Positions 1 to 11,091 of a stretch of 64,000 nt of DNA are shown one piece after another. Origin of the DNA: Hydrangea macrophylla (lineage: Eukaryota > Streptophyta > Magnoliopsida > Cornales > Hydrangeaceae). Where the stretch lies: assembly GCA_033977485.1 (NCBI GenBank), contig CM066988.1:1371501-1435500 (forward strand), read 5' to 3'. The position numbers and the translations under genes are program-made. Each line of letters begins with the position of its first letter. Positions within the stretch are counted from its first letter, which is position 1. The notes beneath the pieces were generated by a model. That model saw nothing but the letters and a program-made list of their open reading frames with translations, did no database searches and was not told where the DNA came from.

Positions 1-1303
1 AATAATGTTGTAATTCATATTAATTGGGATAGTAGGCTATCCACATTTTATTCTTATTCATGTGTTATCCATACATAGTAGTTTAATACATGAATTAGTT
101 AATCCATGCATAACTAATTTAATTCAATTAGTTTAATTCACTTAGTTTAATTTGTAATTAGTTTAATTCAAGAATTAATTCATATCCATGCACATGCATA
201 GACATGCACACTATCCTCACTTAGGATAGTAGGTTATCCATATTATGGATAACACTTAATTAGGCTTACATATGCACACTACTACACTAGTCATGTTTGG
301 ACATGTGTACACACTATCCATGCCTAGCATAGTAGGATATTCTTAGATTATCGTATACATTATTATTTTATTGTCATAACCATGGTTAATTGGGATAATT
401 GGGAATGCTATGCTATCTTGGGTAAGTTTTTTACATTCCCTCTTATTTATTGCTTTCTTAGGATCACATAGGAGCATGCTTAGGTGGATAAAATACAGAT
501 TTTAATTCCCTACATGATTACATGTGCTTAGATATCATGTTTTTCTAGGGTTTTGAGTGCGATTTTCAAGTTTAATTTCTTTTTATTTTCATTCGCATGC
601 ATAGGGGAGCGTAGTAATACGTTTAGTCCCCGAATTACTTTTCTTTAGTTGTTTATAACTTGAATTAGGATTGCATTAGCATAAATGACACAGTCTTCAT
701 AATGTCTAGTCAAACACCTTGAAAGCTGAGTAGAGGCCCTTCTCACGATGAAGCGAGAGGGGGTGTTTTAGCACGATCTAGCTCCTTCCTCTCTCGTACC
801 TTAACCATCGAACCGAGTTCATTGGTGACGATGGGGCGGTGCTCTCTCTCCATTGGACTTGATAGATTTAGTTTTCTTGCATTCCTTTATCAAACCAAGT
901 GGAGACTCTATTAGTGAGGATCTCTGTGGATTTAGCCTTGTGGGATAAACTATGAATTACTCACTCGTGTAGCCTTGGATATGGATCATGGGCATCGATT
1001 GTTGCGGTTGGATAAAAAGCCCCATGGAATCCAAAATACGAGTAATCCAAAATGGTCAAATCGGATAAAGGTTAATGAAGGGTGGTGAATCTCACTCGTG
1101 GTTGTTGACATGAGATTTGAAATAGGATCAATCGAGCGGGCTTAATCCTTCTAGGCCCCAAGCTTGGGTCGGGTACCCACAATATCCCTACATTATAGCA
1201 TTTTTAAAATATGATCATTCAAAACCCTAAAATCATTCAACTACCATTTTCGAATCGCAACGCGTCCTCACATCTTCGTCTTCAACGAGTTAATCCACCG
1301 GCA
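1..1303 (+). repeat. 3' portion of an LTR, Ogre/Tat-type (partial at window edge)
   Basis: AT-rich non-coding DNA with repeated phrases such as 'gatagtaggctatcc'. It is followed at about 1304 by a sequence resembling the primer-binding site of Ogre/Tat-like Ty3/gypsy elements (TTTGGTGGCGACCGG). The stretch 700-1000, with 'gtggagactctattagtgag', resembles the end of such LTRs. The left end lies outside the window, so LTR length and TSD cannot be judged. No coding potential is seen. The class is inferred from the PBS-like motif only. Confidence 0.4.
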
Positions 1304-1558
1304 ATTTGGTGGCGACCGGATATTTTCGACGAGAAACCAACCCCGATCAACATCAGATTCTAAAAATAAAGACCCTTTTGGAGTCAAACGAACATAAAAT
1401 TGGAGCTTTCTGGTATAAACTTCTCGTTCATTATGTTTGAGGAATTTTCAATCTGGTGTTTCCTCTTTGAAAATTAGGTTTCTAACGAAAAGATTTTCTT
1501 TTCAGATTAGGGTATCTACTACTTAATCAGAATCGATGGCTCAGACTGGTAAGACCAC
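1304..1558 (+). other. PBS-like site and short leader of the same element
   Basis: TTTGGTGGCGACCGGA at 1305-1320 looks like a tRNA primer-binding site placed just after an LTR end (CA at 1302-1303). The following 240 bases are non-coding and end in a short 'atggctcagactgg' that could be the start of a lost ORF. A new LTR-like start begins at 1559. If both flanks belong to one element, nearly all of its interior is deleted. Confidence 0.3.
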
Positions 1559-2135
1559 TGTAGACGCCCAATTTTGACCACACTATTAGGATTTAGGGTG
1601 GACAATCTCTTGAAGGGTTCGATGATGAAAAGTACCACTAGAAGGTACTGAATTCCACAAAACATAAAGATTGGACTTTGGAAAGTGATCCATAGGTCGA
1701 AAAAGCCATTTTTCACGCACAAATCTCGGTTTTGTCAAAAGTGTCTCTCAAAATTCTTATTCATGTGAGGATAAAAGGAGAGGAAATATTCTAAACGCCA
1801 TATTCTAGACATCCAAAGATTCAATTTCAAAGAAAAACTCAAAATCGATGCACATTGGAAAGTAATTTTGAAAAGGAAGTCGTTTGATTTCATAAAGATG
1901 ACGAAAGTTCCGGGAGAATTCTGGACTTTAATTCTTTTCTAAATCTCTCCCGGAATATTTTTATTCTAAAACTCAACTCGATTGCTTTCCAACGGTATGT
2001 AAAAGGACGATTTCGGAGATTAAAAAGTATTTTTACAAAAATCTAGAAACGCGGTGCGCATGAAACTTGAAACAGGGCATAGGGGCAACCAAAGGGAGAG
2101 GAAAAGGAGGTGGCGGCTCATAGGAAGAGGTGCCA
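1559..2135 (+). repeat. 5' portion of an LTR (TGTAGACGCCC start)
   Basis: The sequence begins TGTAGACGCCCAATTTTGACC-like, a common start for plant Ogre/Tat-type LTRs. It is non-coding, and it stops at 2136 where a Tekay-type LTR end (TGTCACACCCC) begins, which suggests a nested insertion. The match to the LTR piece at 1-1303 cannot be tested because the two pieces do not overlap. Confidence 0.35.
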
Positions 2136-2770
2136 TGTCACACCCCAGAGTAGCAAAAATAGAGGAAAATAAATTTCCTTTTTGGGCCCATAGGAAATGA
2201 TGGGTGAAAGTCACTAATTTACCCACACCATATAGTACCAGCTAACAGACAACAACAAGAGTCGTAATGAAACTAATAGAGATAAATTACAAAAGTCCTA
2301 GCTATTACAATAATCAGAATCCATGACAGCGGAACTTATAAAAGGTTTGGCAGCAACATATGCCTAAGTACCAATTAAAATAAAGTCCAATAGAAATATA
2401 AAAACTAAATATCTATCTTCCTCTTCAGCTGGCATAGTTGTAGTCGTACGTAGTCGTCAGCATAATAGTCTTCCTCGACGTATCCATCATTAGCAGGGCT
2501 ACCCTTTACATACTCCCCTTCCGGATAGTAGCCATCATTGTTTGGTTCATTACCTGTAATAGCATAAATAGGATTGGTTGGACAGCCAATAAAGGCTATT
2601 AGCTTACTAAAAGTAACTAACATAGTCTCATAGGTATAAAGTAATTACCAATTATGAACGATACATAGTAGTGCTAGTAATAGTATCTCTCCTTCTTTTA
2701 TTTCGAACTCACTATCCAATTCTTATCGCCTTCAAATCTTAAGACTGACTGTAATCACCCTGACTGACTA
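2136..2770 (-). repeat. Tekay/Del-type LTR fragment A
   Basis: On the minus strand this ends in ...CTACTCTGGGGTGTGACA, closely matching the LTR end of the Tekay element at 27850-27890 (both contain 'ttattttctctattttt' shortly before the end). It is truncated at about 2770 by a second similar LTR end. Between about 2430 and 2600 the minus strand encodes an acidic, tyrosine-rich stretch (YYPEGEYV ... EEDYYADDYV) that resembles one encoded in the LTR at 27500-27600. Confidence 0.6.
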
Positions 2771-2771
2771 A

Positions 2772-4936
2772 GTAACACCCCTCGTTACGACCCGGCGTAG
2801 CAAAGTAGGAAAAATTAAATTTCCTGCCTTTGGACCCGTTGGTACATGTGGGATGGATAACCATCCTGTCCTTCTAACTTCGCACAATTAATTATAAGGG
2901 AAATGCTAAAGTATAAACATAAACTTAAGCTTAATAGAATATGAATATAGAAGCAAAAATAGAAACAATTACAATAACATCCAGCTTATTACATGAAGGC
3001 CATACTAAACTTATTACATAAACTTAAACATAAGAAACAACTGAGATAACTATCTTCAATCTGTAGCTCGGCTCTTTCCTTCTTAGCTCATTAGCACTCT
3101 CACCTCCCTATCTAACAAACTTGCAACACTATGGACATAGGAATGCCCAAGGCATAACATGTCGTCATCTTTGAAACAAACTTAAGTGAGAGTCTACCCG
3201 CACAATAATCAATAAATATAAATATCTCTCAACTCATGTTATTGTTCTATATCTTAGGATACGGTTAGTCTCTTATCAAAAGATGCATTCTTTCACAAGC
3301 AAAGCAAAGTTCTCAACAAAACAGGTGAACGACTTATCATATTACAACATCTCATCATAGAATACATTCTCCATTCGTTAACATGATCGTACGTGTCAAT
3401 GCATGACCAATGCAACTACCTTTGTGTCGGGATGCTGAGTTTACGATCAGAACAATGAACTCATAACACTTATCCAAAACTAAACATGTCACTCATCAAC
3501 ACATTCTCATCACTTTCTCTTTCTCATCTATCTGTCGCCCTACTGGCAATCTGGCTATCGCCCAACTCGCAATCTAACTATCGCCCTACTGGCACTCTAA
3601 TTGTTACCCAACTAGCACTTTAACAATCGCCCTACTGGCACCTTAACTATCACTCGATTGGAACTCTAATTATCGCCCAACTGGCACTCTAACTATCGCC
3701 CTACTAGTACTCTAACTACAATTCACTACTATTTTTATTCACATTTCTCATTCAATCACATCTCACTCTTCATGAGATGCATACTGACTTATATCGTGAA
3801 ACGCAAGTGTCCATTATCAATTACTCGTATACATCTATACTTCTTTCATTTACTTCATTAACATGTCATGCGTTAACTACTCTGATTAGCAATCATCTTA
3901 AAATGTGCAATTATCATCTTACAACGAGAACATGTAAATCATGGATCATATAACATGGATTTGATACCAGAAGACATATAGATAAAAACCCTTAACATGT
4001 GAGCATATGCGATAACACTACCATAGCATGAATAATCATAGCAATATCGATTCCGGGGAAAACATAGCATCATAAACAACACATTACTATACAACACATC
4101 ATTTCGGCAGCTTACAAGTGTCTTTAATTAATCTTATTAGGATTAGAGTGAGGTTAGGAAACTCACCTCGAGTCACTGATCCTCGAAAGCAGCTAACCGT
4201 CAGGATCTACAACATGAAATCGAAGAAACAACGATAATGCATGAGTGCTAACTATAGGGGTATTATGGTAATTTTACTAATTGAGGTTATAAATCTCAAG
4301 GTAGTGATCTACATGTCATTCTAAGTCTAACGCCATTGACTAGACTCAAATCGGAGTCTGTCACATTTTACAAGCTAAAAGGCAAGGCTTTCTAGACTAA
4401 CACAGGCCCTAGAGACAAACTGTATTTTTGACCGAGTCGAAAGTCACAAAACTTAAGGAGAACGATATAGACATTATTCTAAAACTCTGGGAACTGGCCG
4501 CGTATTTATCGAAGTCCTAGATTATTTAATATGAATTACTGAAGGTTATAAATACCAGAAATACCCGTAAAGGGATTTAAATACATAATTATATCTACAC
4601 TGAGATATCATTACTAGGAAGTATTTTAAATAAATACCAATTCTCAAGATACACTACCAGTATTTTTCTTATAATTTTCAAGTATTTTTAATAAATATAA
4701 TACAGGTAAAATAGCTCCTTTATGATTGTTAAAAATACTAATCCATAGTATTATATCTCTATAAAATTATAGTACAGTATAAGATACCATTAGGGACATA
4801 TCCCTAATTTTTCAGAATTTATAAACATACGTAGATATTTATTAACTATTAAATTCCCTTGGAAAACCCATATATTATACTTATAAATTATTAAATACAT
4901 AATAATTATATTATTATAATAATACAATTACGCTCA
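2772..4936 (-). repeat. Tekay/Del-type LTR fragment B
   Basis: It starts with GTAACACCCCTCGTTACGACCC, the complement of a Tekay-like LTR end, followed by the 'gcgtagcaaagtaggaaaaattaaatttcc' pattern shared with fragments A and C. AT-rich and non-coding; it includes a 23-bp minisatellite at 3532-3715. It is replaced at 4937 by LTR C, so it is probably the target into which C inserted. Its continuation past C was not found. Confidence 0.5.
3532..3715. repeat. 23-bp tandem repeat, 8 units
   Basis: Eight consecutive units of exactly 23 bases, consensus CTATCGCCCTACTGGCACTC plus TAA. Units begin at 3532, 3555, 3578, 3601, 3624, 3647, 3670 and 3693. Units differ by several substitutions but no indels. 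The array lies inside LTR fragment B. Confidence 0.85.
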
Positions 4937-7448
4937 TGTCACGCCCCGGAGTAGCCAAAATAGCAAAAATTAAAACATTTTTTCTTTTAGGTCCATCGGT
5001 CAGTGGCAGGTTGAATATCTTATGATTGTGCACAACAATAAAGAATGGATACAATAATTAATAAGCAGCGGTAATAAACGTGGTAGTCTAGGCATACGTA
5101 TATATTAAACATCAACATCAAAGTCATATACTTCATTATTACATCAGCCTAGAGAAAAGGAAAGAAAAGAGAATAATATCTTGGACATAAGCCCCACAAC
5201 ATAGTAAATCTGGCACCTAGTGCCTCAATGTAACCCAAAGGTAGATAAACTAATAGTCTTCGGCTCCCGCCAGCTAACTTGCAAAGCCATAGCCTTCCTC
5301 GGCATACTCCTCTTCCGCCTAGTCAGCCCCTGCAAGATCTGAACATTTAATTGTCCAGGACATGAAAGTCGTTAGCTTTACTGCAAGCTGAGTGAGTAAA
5401 CGTACTACACTTGAACAAGCACAAAAAATAATGAGTTAATCTCGTTAATAAGTAAAACATTTCTTTTTACACTTCTGAAAACCTTGCGACGTGCTATATA
5501 CATAGGAATATGCTTAGCGACAATACTCAAACTCGAGATCACGATTGACATCAACCGACTGATCCTATAGGCCCAATCTATACTGACCTGACCATAAGCT
5601 TTTGAAACACCGGTTCAATCTGTACAACTCGACTTCCTTTGGATCACCGATCCAATCTTTGGACCCCAGGCCCAATCTTATACAAACTCGACTCTTTGCT
5701 TGCATTCCGGCATAAATGCCGTTGGCTTGAAATATCTTTACCTTATGGCATTTGGGTTACCATCTTTCCATCTTTACCTTACGGCCTCATTACTTGGCAT
5801 CTTTACCTTACAGCCTAATTACTAGCAACCCCAATCTAATTCCATTTAGCCTTGGTTAACAAGCAATCCGGCATACTGCCATTGGCCTGGAATATCTCTA
5901 CCTTACGGCCGTTGGGTTACCATCTTGCCATCTTTACCTTACGGCCTCATTACTTGGCATCTTTACCTTACGGCCTCATTCTTGGCAACCCCAATCTTAT
6001 TCCATTCAGCCTAGGGTAGCCTGTTAACCATCTCAACACAATGACCCTGACAGTACTGACAAGGTACCACTAATACACTTGCCACCATGGCATTTACAAT
6101 AGACAGTACCTGACAAGATAAGACTACTTTTGTCACCGTTGCACTTATAGCTATGGTGACATCTCAACAAAATCACAGAACTCTTTATGCTTTCATGGAC
6201 GAAACAGAAGAACTAGACCGACGAACTTGATCGTCTTGTTTACATTCTTGCTATCGCACTTACGCATTGGTACTAACGCGCACGGTATAAGTCGTTTATG
6301 TGCATTATTCTTGAATTATCGTAATTAAGTACATCTCATATTAATCTCAGAGTTTACATATCTCGTACGTATGCGTCACTAGTTCAAGTCATCCTTTACT
6401 TACTATAGGAACATAGTCTTTGTCAAACCAGTAGGCTTAAGCGCTCGCCTTCATAATTTCAGGATTCCTCTTTAAAAGTGTTATATTACTGAAGTACTAT
6501 ACCAGCAGCATAAAGTATAGCTCTCCATAAGCACATGTAAACACATGTGACAAGTATAACATCAAGGAACAATGTTCTCATCTTGTGGTACCATCAAACA
6601 TATCACAGACTAACATAAAACTAACATGCAGCAACTTAATCTTCTAAGTACTGCCGAACTCGAGCTCTCAGGCTTCTTGAGCGCTCAGGCCTGGCATTTT
6701 CATTAGGCTCGAGCGCTCGTGCTTGGTCTGATTGCTCGGGTTAAGCAGTTCACAACAGTGACAATTTTAGCAGTAGCTTTTAAGCTTTGATCTTCATGTA
6801 TGTTACATTCATGGCTCTAGATTATGAATATAAGTATATAAAACATGTTTTTGAGTAACTATACTCCCAAAGATTTAGATGAACTAGATGATAAAGAATA
6901 TAATGAAATGTATGAATATTATGTTGATCTCTAAGAACATCACATGCAAGCTTCAATGGTGGCTTGATTAATTCAATTCTCCTTATATTCTTCAGTACTC
7001 AGCTTTAGAACCTCATGATAGTGAATTGTGTGTGAATTGGATCACATGCAAGCATAACTATGTGTATGTTTGTGTATGAACTCTTATACTCTCTCTCAAA
7101 GTAGCTCTTTGTATATCAGAGTTTTAAATGTAACAAATGCTAGGATGAGTTGAGTATTTATAGAGTTTTCAAGTCCTAGGGGCAAAACAATCATTTTACT
7201 ACTTTTTAGCTCAAGCGCTTGCACTTCTCGAGTGCTCCCGTCTCAAGCACTCCGGTGCCTTAAGTGCTCGGAGCTCCTGGTTCAGTAATCCTTCTTATAT
7301 TGTAAGGATTCAAAGATTAAGGAATAAATATGCATATTAACTATCATCAAAACTCATTCATAAACAATCGTAACTTACATATATAGATACGAAAATACAA
7401 AAATATATCCATATACGAATAAATACAGGTAAAAAGGCCGGTGTAACA
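4937..7448 (-). repeat. 3' LTR of minus-strand Tekay element (2.5 kb)
   Basis: On the minus strand the LTR runs TGTTACACCGG... to ...CCGGGGCGTGACA, giving TG/CA ends at 7448 and 4937. It is preceded on that strand by a purine-rich tract (7449-7463) and by the chromodomain end of pol, which fixes it as the 3' LTR. Inside, 5701-6020 is an imperfect direct duplication of about 161 bp built on 'ctttaccttacggcc'. A degenerate acidic stretch (EEEYAEEG-like, minus, 5290-5330) resembles those in the LTRs at 2.5 and 27.5 kb. The matching 5' LTR is missing. Confidence 0.75.
5701..6020. repeat. Imperfect 161-bp direct duplication within LTR C
   Basis: The two halves (5701-5861 and 5862-6020) share 'ccggcat', 'ggttaccatctt', 'ccatctttaccttacggcct' and 'caaccccaatct' in the same order with an offset of about 161 bases. 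A shorter internal repeat, 'ttggcatctttaccttacagcct', adds a second level. Confidence 0.7.
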
Positions 7449-7463
7449 TCTCTCCAGCTCCCT
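7449..7463 (-). other. Polypurine tract of the minus-strand Tekay element
   Basis: The minus strand reads AGGGAGCTGGAGAGA directly before the LTR start TGTTACAC. A purine run in this position primes plus-strand DNA synthesis in LTR retrotransposons. Confidence 0.6.
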
Positions 7464-7850
7464 ACAAAAGATTTCATCCCTGAAATCTGAGCTAAGACTC
7501 ACTAAACAACTCGGGTACTTTTCTCGTATTGCAGATTCCATCTCCCACGATGCTTCGCGCTCGTCGTTGTGCTTCCATTGCACTTTTACCAGGGGGATCT
7601 CCTTATGCATCAGTTTCTTGATCTCCCTTCCCAAAATCCGTGCTTATCTCTCAGTGTACGACACACGACTGTCCACTTCAATATCTTTAAAGTCAATCTT
7701 ATGCATCGATTCGTCTACATACTTCCTCAACATGCTAATGTGAAACACATTATGAACTTCAGACATCTTCGGCGGTAGTGCTAACCTGTAGGCGACCTTA
7801 CATACGCCCTCCAGAATCTCAAAAGGTCCAATATAGCATGGCAAAAGCTT
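7464..7850 (-). pseudogene. Tekay integrase C-terminus and chromodomain (degenerate)
   Basis: The minus strand encodes IGPFEILEGV...VHNVFHISMLRKYV, the conserved C-terminal region of Tekay/Del integrases. After a stop and frame change comes a chromodomain-like segment (IPLVKVQWKHNDEREASWEM...REKYP) ending in FRDEIF just before the LTR. Chromodomains of this type recognise histone marks and direct chromovirus insertion into heterochromatin. Several stops and frame changes make this copy non-functional. Confidence 0.85.
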
Positions 7851-8049
7851 TTATCTCTTTTGTCCAAAGCTTACCACTTTTCTTACTGGGGAAACTTTCA
7901 ACAGAATATGATCTCCTACTCAAAATTCCAGGTCCTTGCGGCGTTTGTCTACATAGCTCTTTTGTCTGCTCTGGGCTGCATTCATCCTTTCTCTCACTAT
8001 TTCAATCCTCCCACTAGTTTCTTGCACTATATCCGACCCCAAAAGCCTA

Positions 8050-8860
8050 CCTTTTCCGATCTCAGCCCAACAAAGGGTTGAGCAACACAATCATTCGCAC
8101 AATGCTTTGAACGGTGACATTCCAATGCTTGAATGATAACTATGTTGTAGACAAACTCAATGAGCAGCAAATGCGTCTCCCTAGTACTTTCAAAGTTAAT
8201 TACGTATGCTCATAGCATATCTTCCAATACTTGGTTGGTTCTTTCTGTTTGTCCTTCAGTCTGGGAATGGAAAAAATAACTAACTTTAGTGAGGTTCCAA
8301 TGGCTACTTGTAAATTCTCGTAAAATCCAGCGATAAAATGCAAATTACGATCCGGAACAATCAAAACGAGCACACCGTGAAGTCGAACAATCTATTGCAA
8401 GTACAGTCAGATCATCTTCTCGACTAAATACGTCATGTTGTATGTAATGAAGTATGTTGTCTTGGTGAGTCGATTCATGACTACCCAAATCGTGTTATGG
8501 TTTTTTTGCGACCTTGGCAAACCCATAACAAAGTTCATAGATATGTGCTCCCACTTCCATCCTGGTATTGGCAGCGGTTGCAGGAGTCCCGATGGCTTCT
8601 GATGCTCATCTTTAACTTGTTGGTAGGTGAAACACTTCGAAACATGCTCTATAATGTCTCTCTTCATTCCTTCCCACCAAAAACTTCTCTTCAGGTCCTT
8701 GTACATCTTAGTACTACCTGGATGAACCGTCAACCTTGATCTGTGCACTTTATTCATAACTTTCTCTCTTAATCCATCATCCTTTGTTACACAAAGTCGG
8801 TCTCGACATCAAAGACTTCTGTCTTGTCCAATTCTCCATTCCTCAGGATCTTTGGCTGCT
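8050..8860 (-). pseudogene. Tekay integrase core and zinc-binding region (degenerate)
   Basis: The minus strand shows the HHCC-type segment (HPGSTKMYKDLKRSFWW ... CFTYQQVK), then PIPGWKWEHISMNFVMGLPRS and downstream VNQVLED-like core remains. These match the integrase order of Ty3/gypsy elements. Multiple stops and frame changes interrupt it. It is one module of the pol remains between 7464 and 11090. Confidence 0.8.
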
Positions 8861-8989
8861 GCTTTCTTAAACCACTGCTCCAGTCCTTTGTTCTTCTTCT
8901 AAGCTTCAATAATGCGATTGATAAGAGTTGGTTTGAGAACAAGATATCCAATATGCTTTCCTTCTTCTAGGCCAACGGCTTGAATATCA

Positions 8990-10330
8990 AATTTTACCAA
9001 GTTTTCTAATGCTTACCACTCTTTAATCATCAAAGACGCAAGTTTGTTACGAGGTTTCCTGCTCAAAGAATCAGTGACTACATTCGCTTTATCGGGGTGA
9101 TATTACAAAGTGAAGTCATAATCTTTAAGCAATCTAATCCAACGTCATTGCCTCATGTTCTTCTCCTTTTGATTGAATAAGTACTTAAAGCTCTTATAAT
9201 CAGAGAACAAATCAAACTTCTCTCTGAGCAGATAATGCCTCCAAACCTTCAGAGCAAAACAATGGCCGCTAACTCTAGGTCATACGTTAGGTAACTCACC
9301 TCATACAGTTTCAATTGTCACGATCCATATGCGATTACCTTACCTTCTTGCATGAGCACGCATCCTAGTCCTTGATGAGAAGCATCACTATAGATTATAA
9401 ATCTTTCTCCACTGGTTGGTATGGTATGTACTAGCACTGAGGTTAACCTCTCCTTCAACTCTTGAAAAGTGTGTTTGTGATTGTCTAACCATTCATACTT
9501 TGAATCCTTCTTAGTCAAGCTGGTTAGTGGCACAACTATCTTCGAGAATCCTTCTACAAATCTCATATAGTAACCTACCAATACAAGGAAACTTCTTACT
9601 TCCTAGGCATTGGAAAACCTATTCCAATACAAGACAGCGTCAGTCTTAGACGAGTCTACTGAAATTCCTTCTAAAGAAACTACATGACCAAAGAACTTTA
9701 CTTCTTGCATCTAGAACTTGCACTTGCTAAACTTAGCATATAACTGATGATCTTTGAGCGTTTGCAATGCCATCCGAACATGTCTCTTGTGCTCCTCCTT
9801 CGTCTTTGAGTAAATCAATATATCATCGAAAAACACAATCACGACCTAATCAAAATATGGTCAAAACATCTAGTTCAACAAATCCATGAATATTGCGTGG
9901 GTGTTAGTGAGTCCAAATGACATCATCAGGAACTCATAATGACCATATCTGGTTTTAAAGGCAGTCTTCAATATGTCCTTTGGTCGAACGATCAATTAGT
10001 GGTATCCCAATCGAAGGTATATCTTCGAAAACACCGTTGCTCCCTGTAATTGATCAAACAGATCGTCTCTCCGAGGGAAGGGATACTTATTCTTGATCGT
10101 GACCTTGTTTAACTCCCTGTAGTTAATATAAAGTCTAACTGATCCGTCCTTTTTCTTCATAAATAGCACAAGCGCTCCCCAAGGTGATGTGCTTGGTCAA
10201 ATGAATTCCAAATCCTCGGACTCTTGAACTTGCTTGTTTAACTCTTGCATCTCTATTTGGCCAATTCGATAAGGGGTCTTAGAGATCGGTAACGTTCTTG
10301 GTGCCAACTTTAGGCAAAATTTGATCTCCC
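8990..10330 (-). pseudogene. Tekay reverse transcriptase and RNase H (degenerate)
   Basis: Read from 10330 leftward, the minus strand shows RT landmarks in order: [62 protein letters not shown] (FFDD where FIDD or FVDD is usual) and FSKCKF. The RNase H region follows with [21 protein letters not shown] at about 9330-9420. At least ten in-frame stops or frame changes are visible, so this is a decayed copy. Confidence 0.85.
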
Positions 10331-11017
10331 TCTTGGCTGGTAATCCGATAACATCTTAGAACACTTCAGGGAAATCTCAAACCATGGGTATTTGGGTTAT
10401 GGAACTGTCAGTGCTAAAGCTCCCCACAACAGCTAAACGACTAGTTAAAAATGGGTCGCTCGAGGGGTTACTCTAAAAATGGAAAGGTGCACTTCTAGGT
10501 ACGGGGAATGAAATCGACTTACTGGTACAGTCTAACTTATCTTGATACTTCATCAACCAATCTATTCCCAAGATCACACCAAACTCCTTCACTAATACCA
10601 CAATCAAATCTGCTAGAAGGATTCAATCATTAATACCACACCAGGGTCTTAGGATCACACCAGGGTCTTAGAGATTGGTAACGTTCCTGGTGCCAACTTT
10701 AGGCAAAAATTGATCTCCCTCTTGGCTGGTAATCCGGTAACATCTTAAAACACTTTAGGGAAATCTCAAACCATGGGTATTTGGGTTATGGAACTGTCAG
10801 TGCTAAAGCTCCCCATAACAGCTAAACGACTAGTTAAAAATGTGTCGCTCGAGGGGTTACTCTAAAAATGGAAAGGTGCACTTCTAGGTACGGGGAATGA
10901 AATCGACTTACTGGTACAATCTAACTTATCTTGATACTTCATCAACCAATCTATTCCCAGGATCACACCAAACTCCTTCATTAATACCACAATCAAATCT
11001 GCTAGAAGGATTCAATC
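10274..11017. repeat. Tandem duplication of about 355 bp in gypsy pol
   Basis: Bases 10274-10628 recur at 10663-11017 with a constant offset of 389. Only scattered substitutions are seen by eye (for example 'gatcggtaacgttct' versus 'gattggtaacgttcc'). The 34-base spacer itself repeats 'caccagggtctta', suggesting slippage or unequal exchange. Confidence 0.9.
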
Positions 11018-11090
11018 GACTAAGGTTAAAGTGCAATCCTTGCACACCTTACTTAATGTAACTGACACGACTAAAAAGTTGTGCGCTCTT
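10274..11090 (-). pseudogene. Gypsy protease/linker remains, internally duplicated
   Basis: The minus strand encodes ADLIVVVKEFGVILGIDWLM, the conserved segment after the gypsy protease active site. The same segment occurs twice because the DNA is tandemly duplicated. The element is cut at about 11090, before gag, by a different repeat beginning GTGCAACACCCAAGTG. Confidence 0.7.
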
Positions 11091-11091
11091 G

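Noticed and set aside
1519..1722. Minus-strand frame of 67 codons at the first LTR junction
   Set aside because: It spans the boundary of two LTR pieces and has no family features.
3532..3715. Possible CRISPR-like array (regularly repeated 23-mers)
   Set aside because: Units are directly contiguous without unique spacers and lie in a plant LTR; it is a minisatellite.
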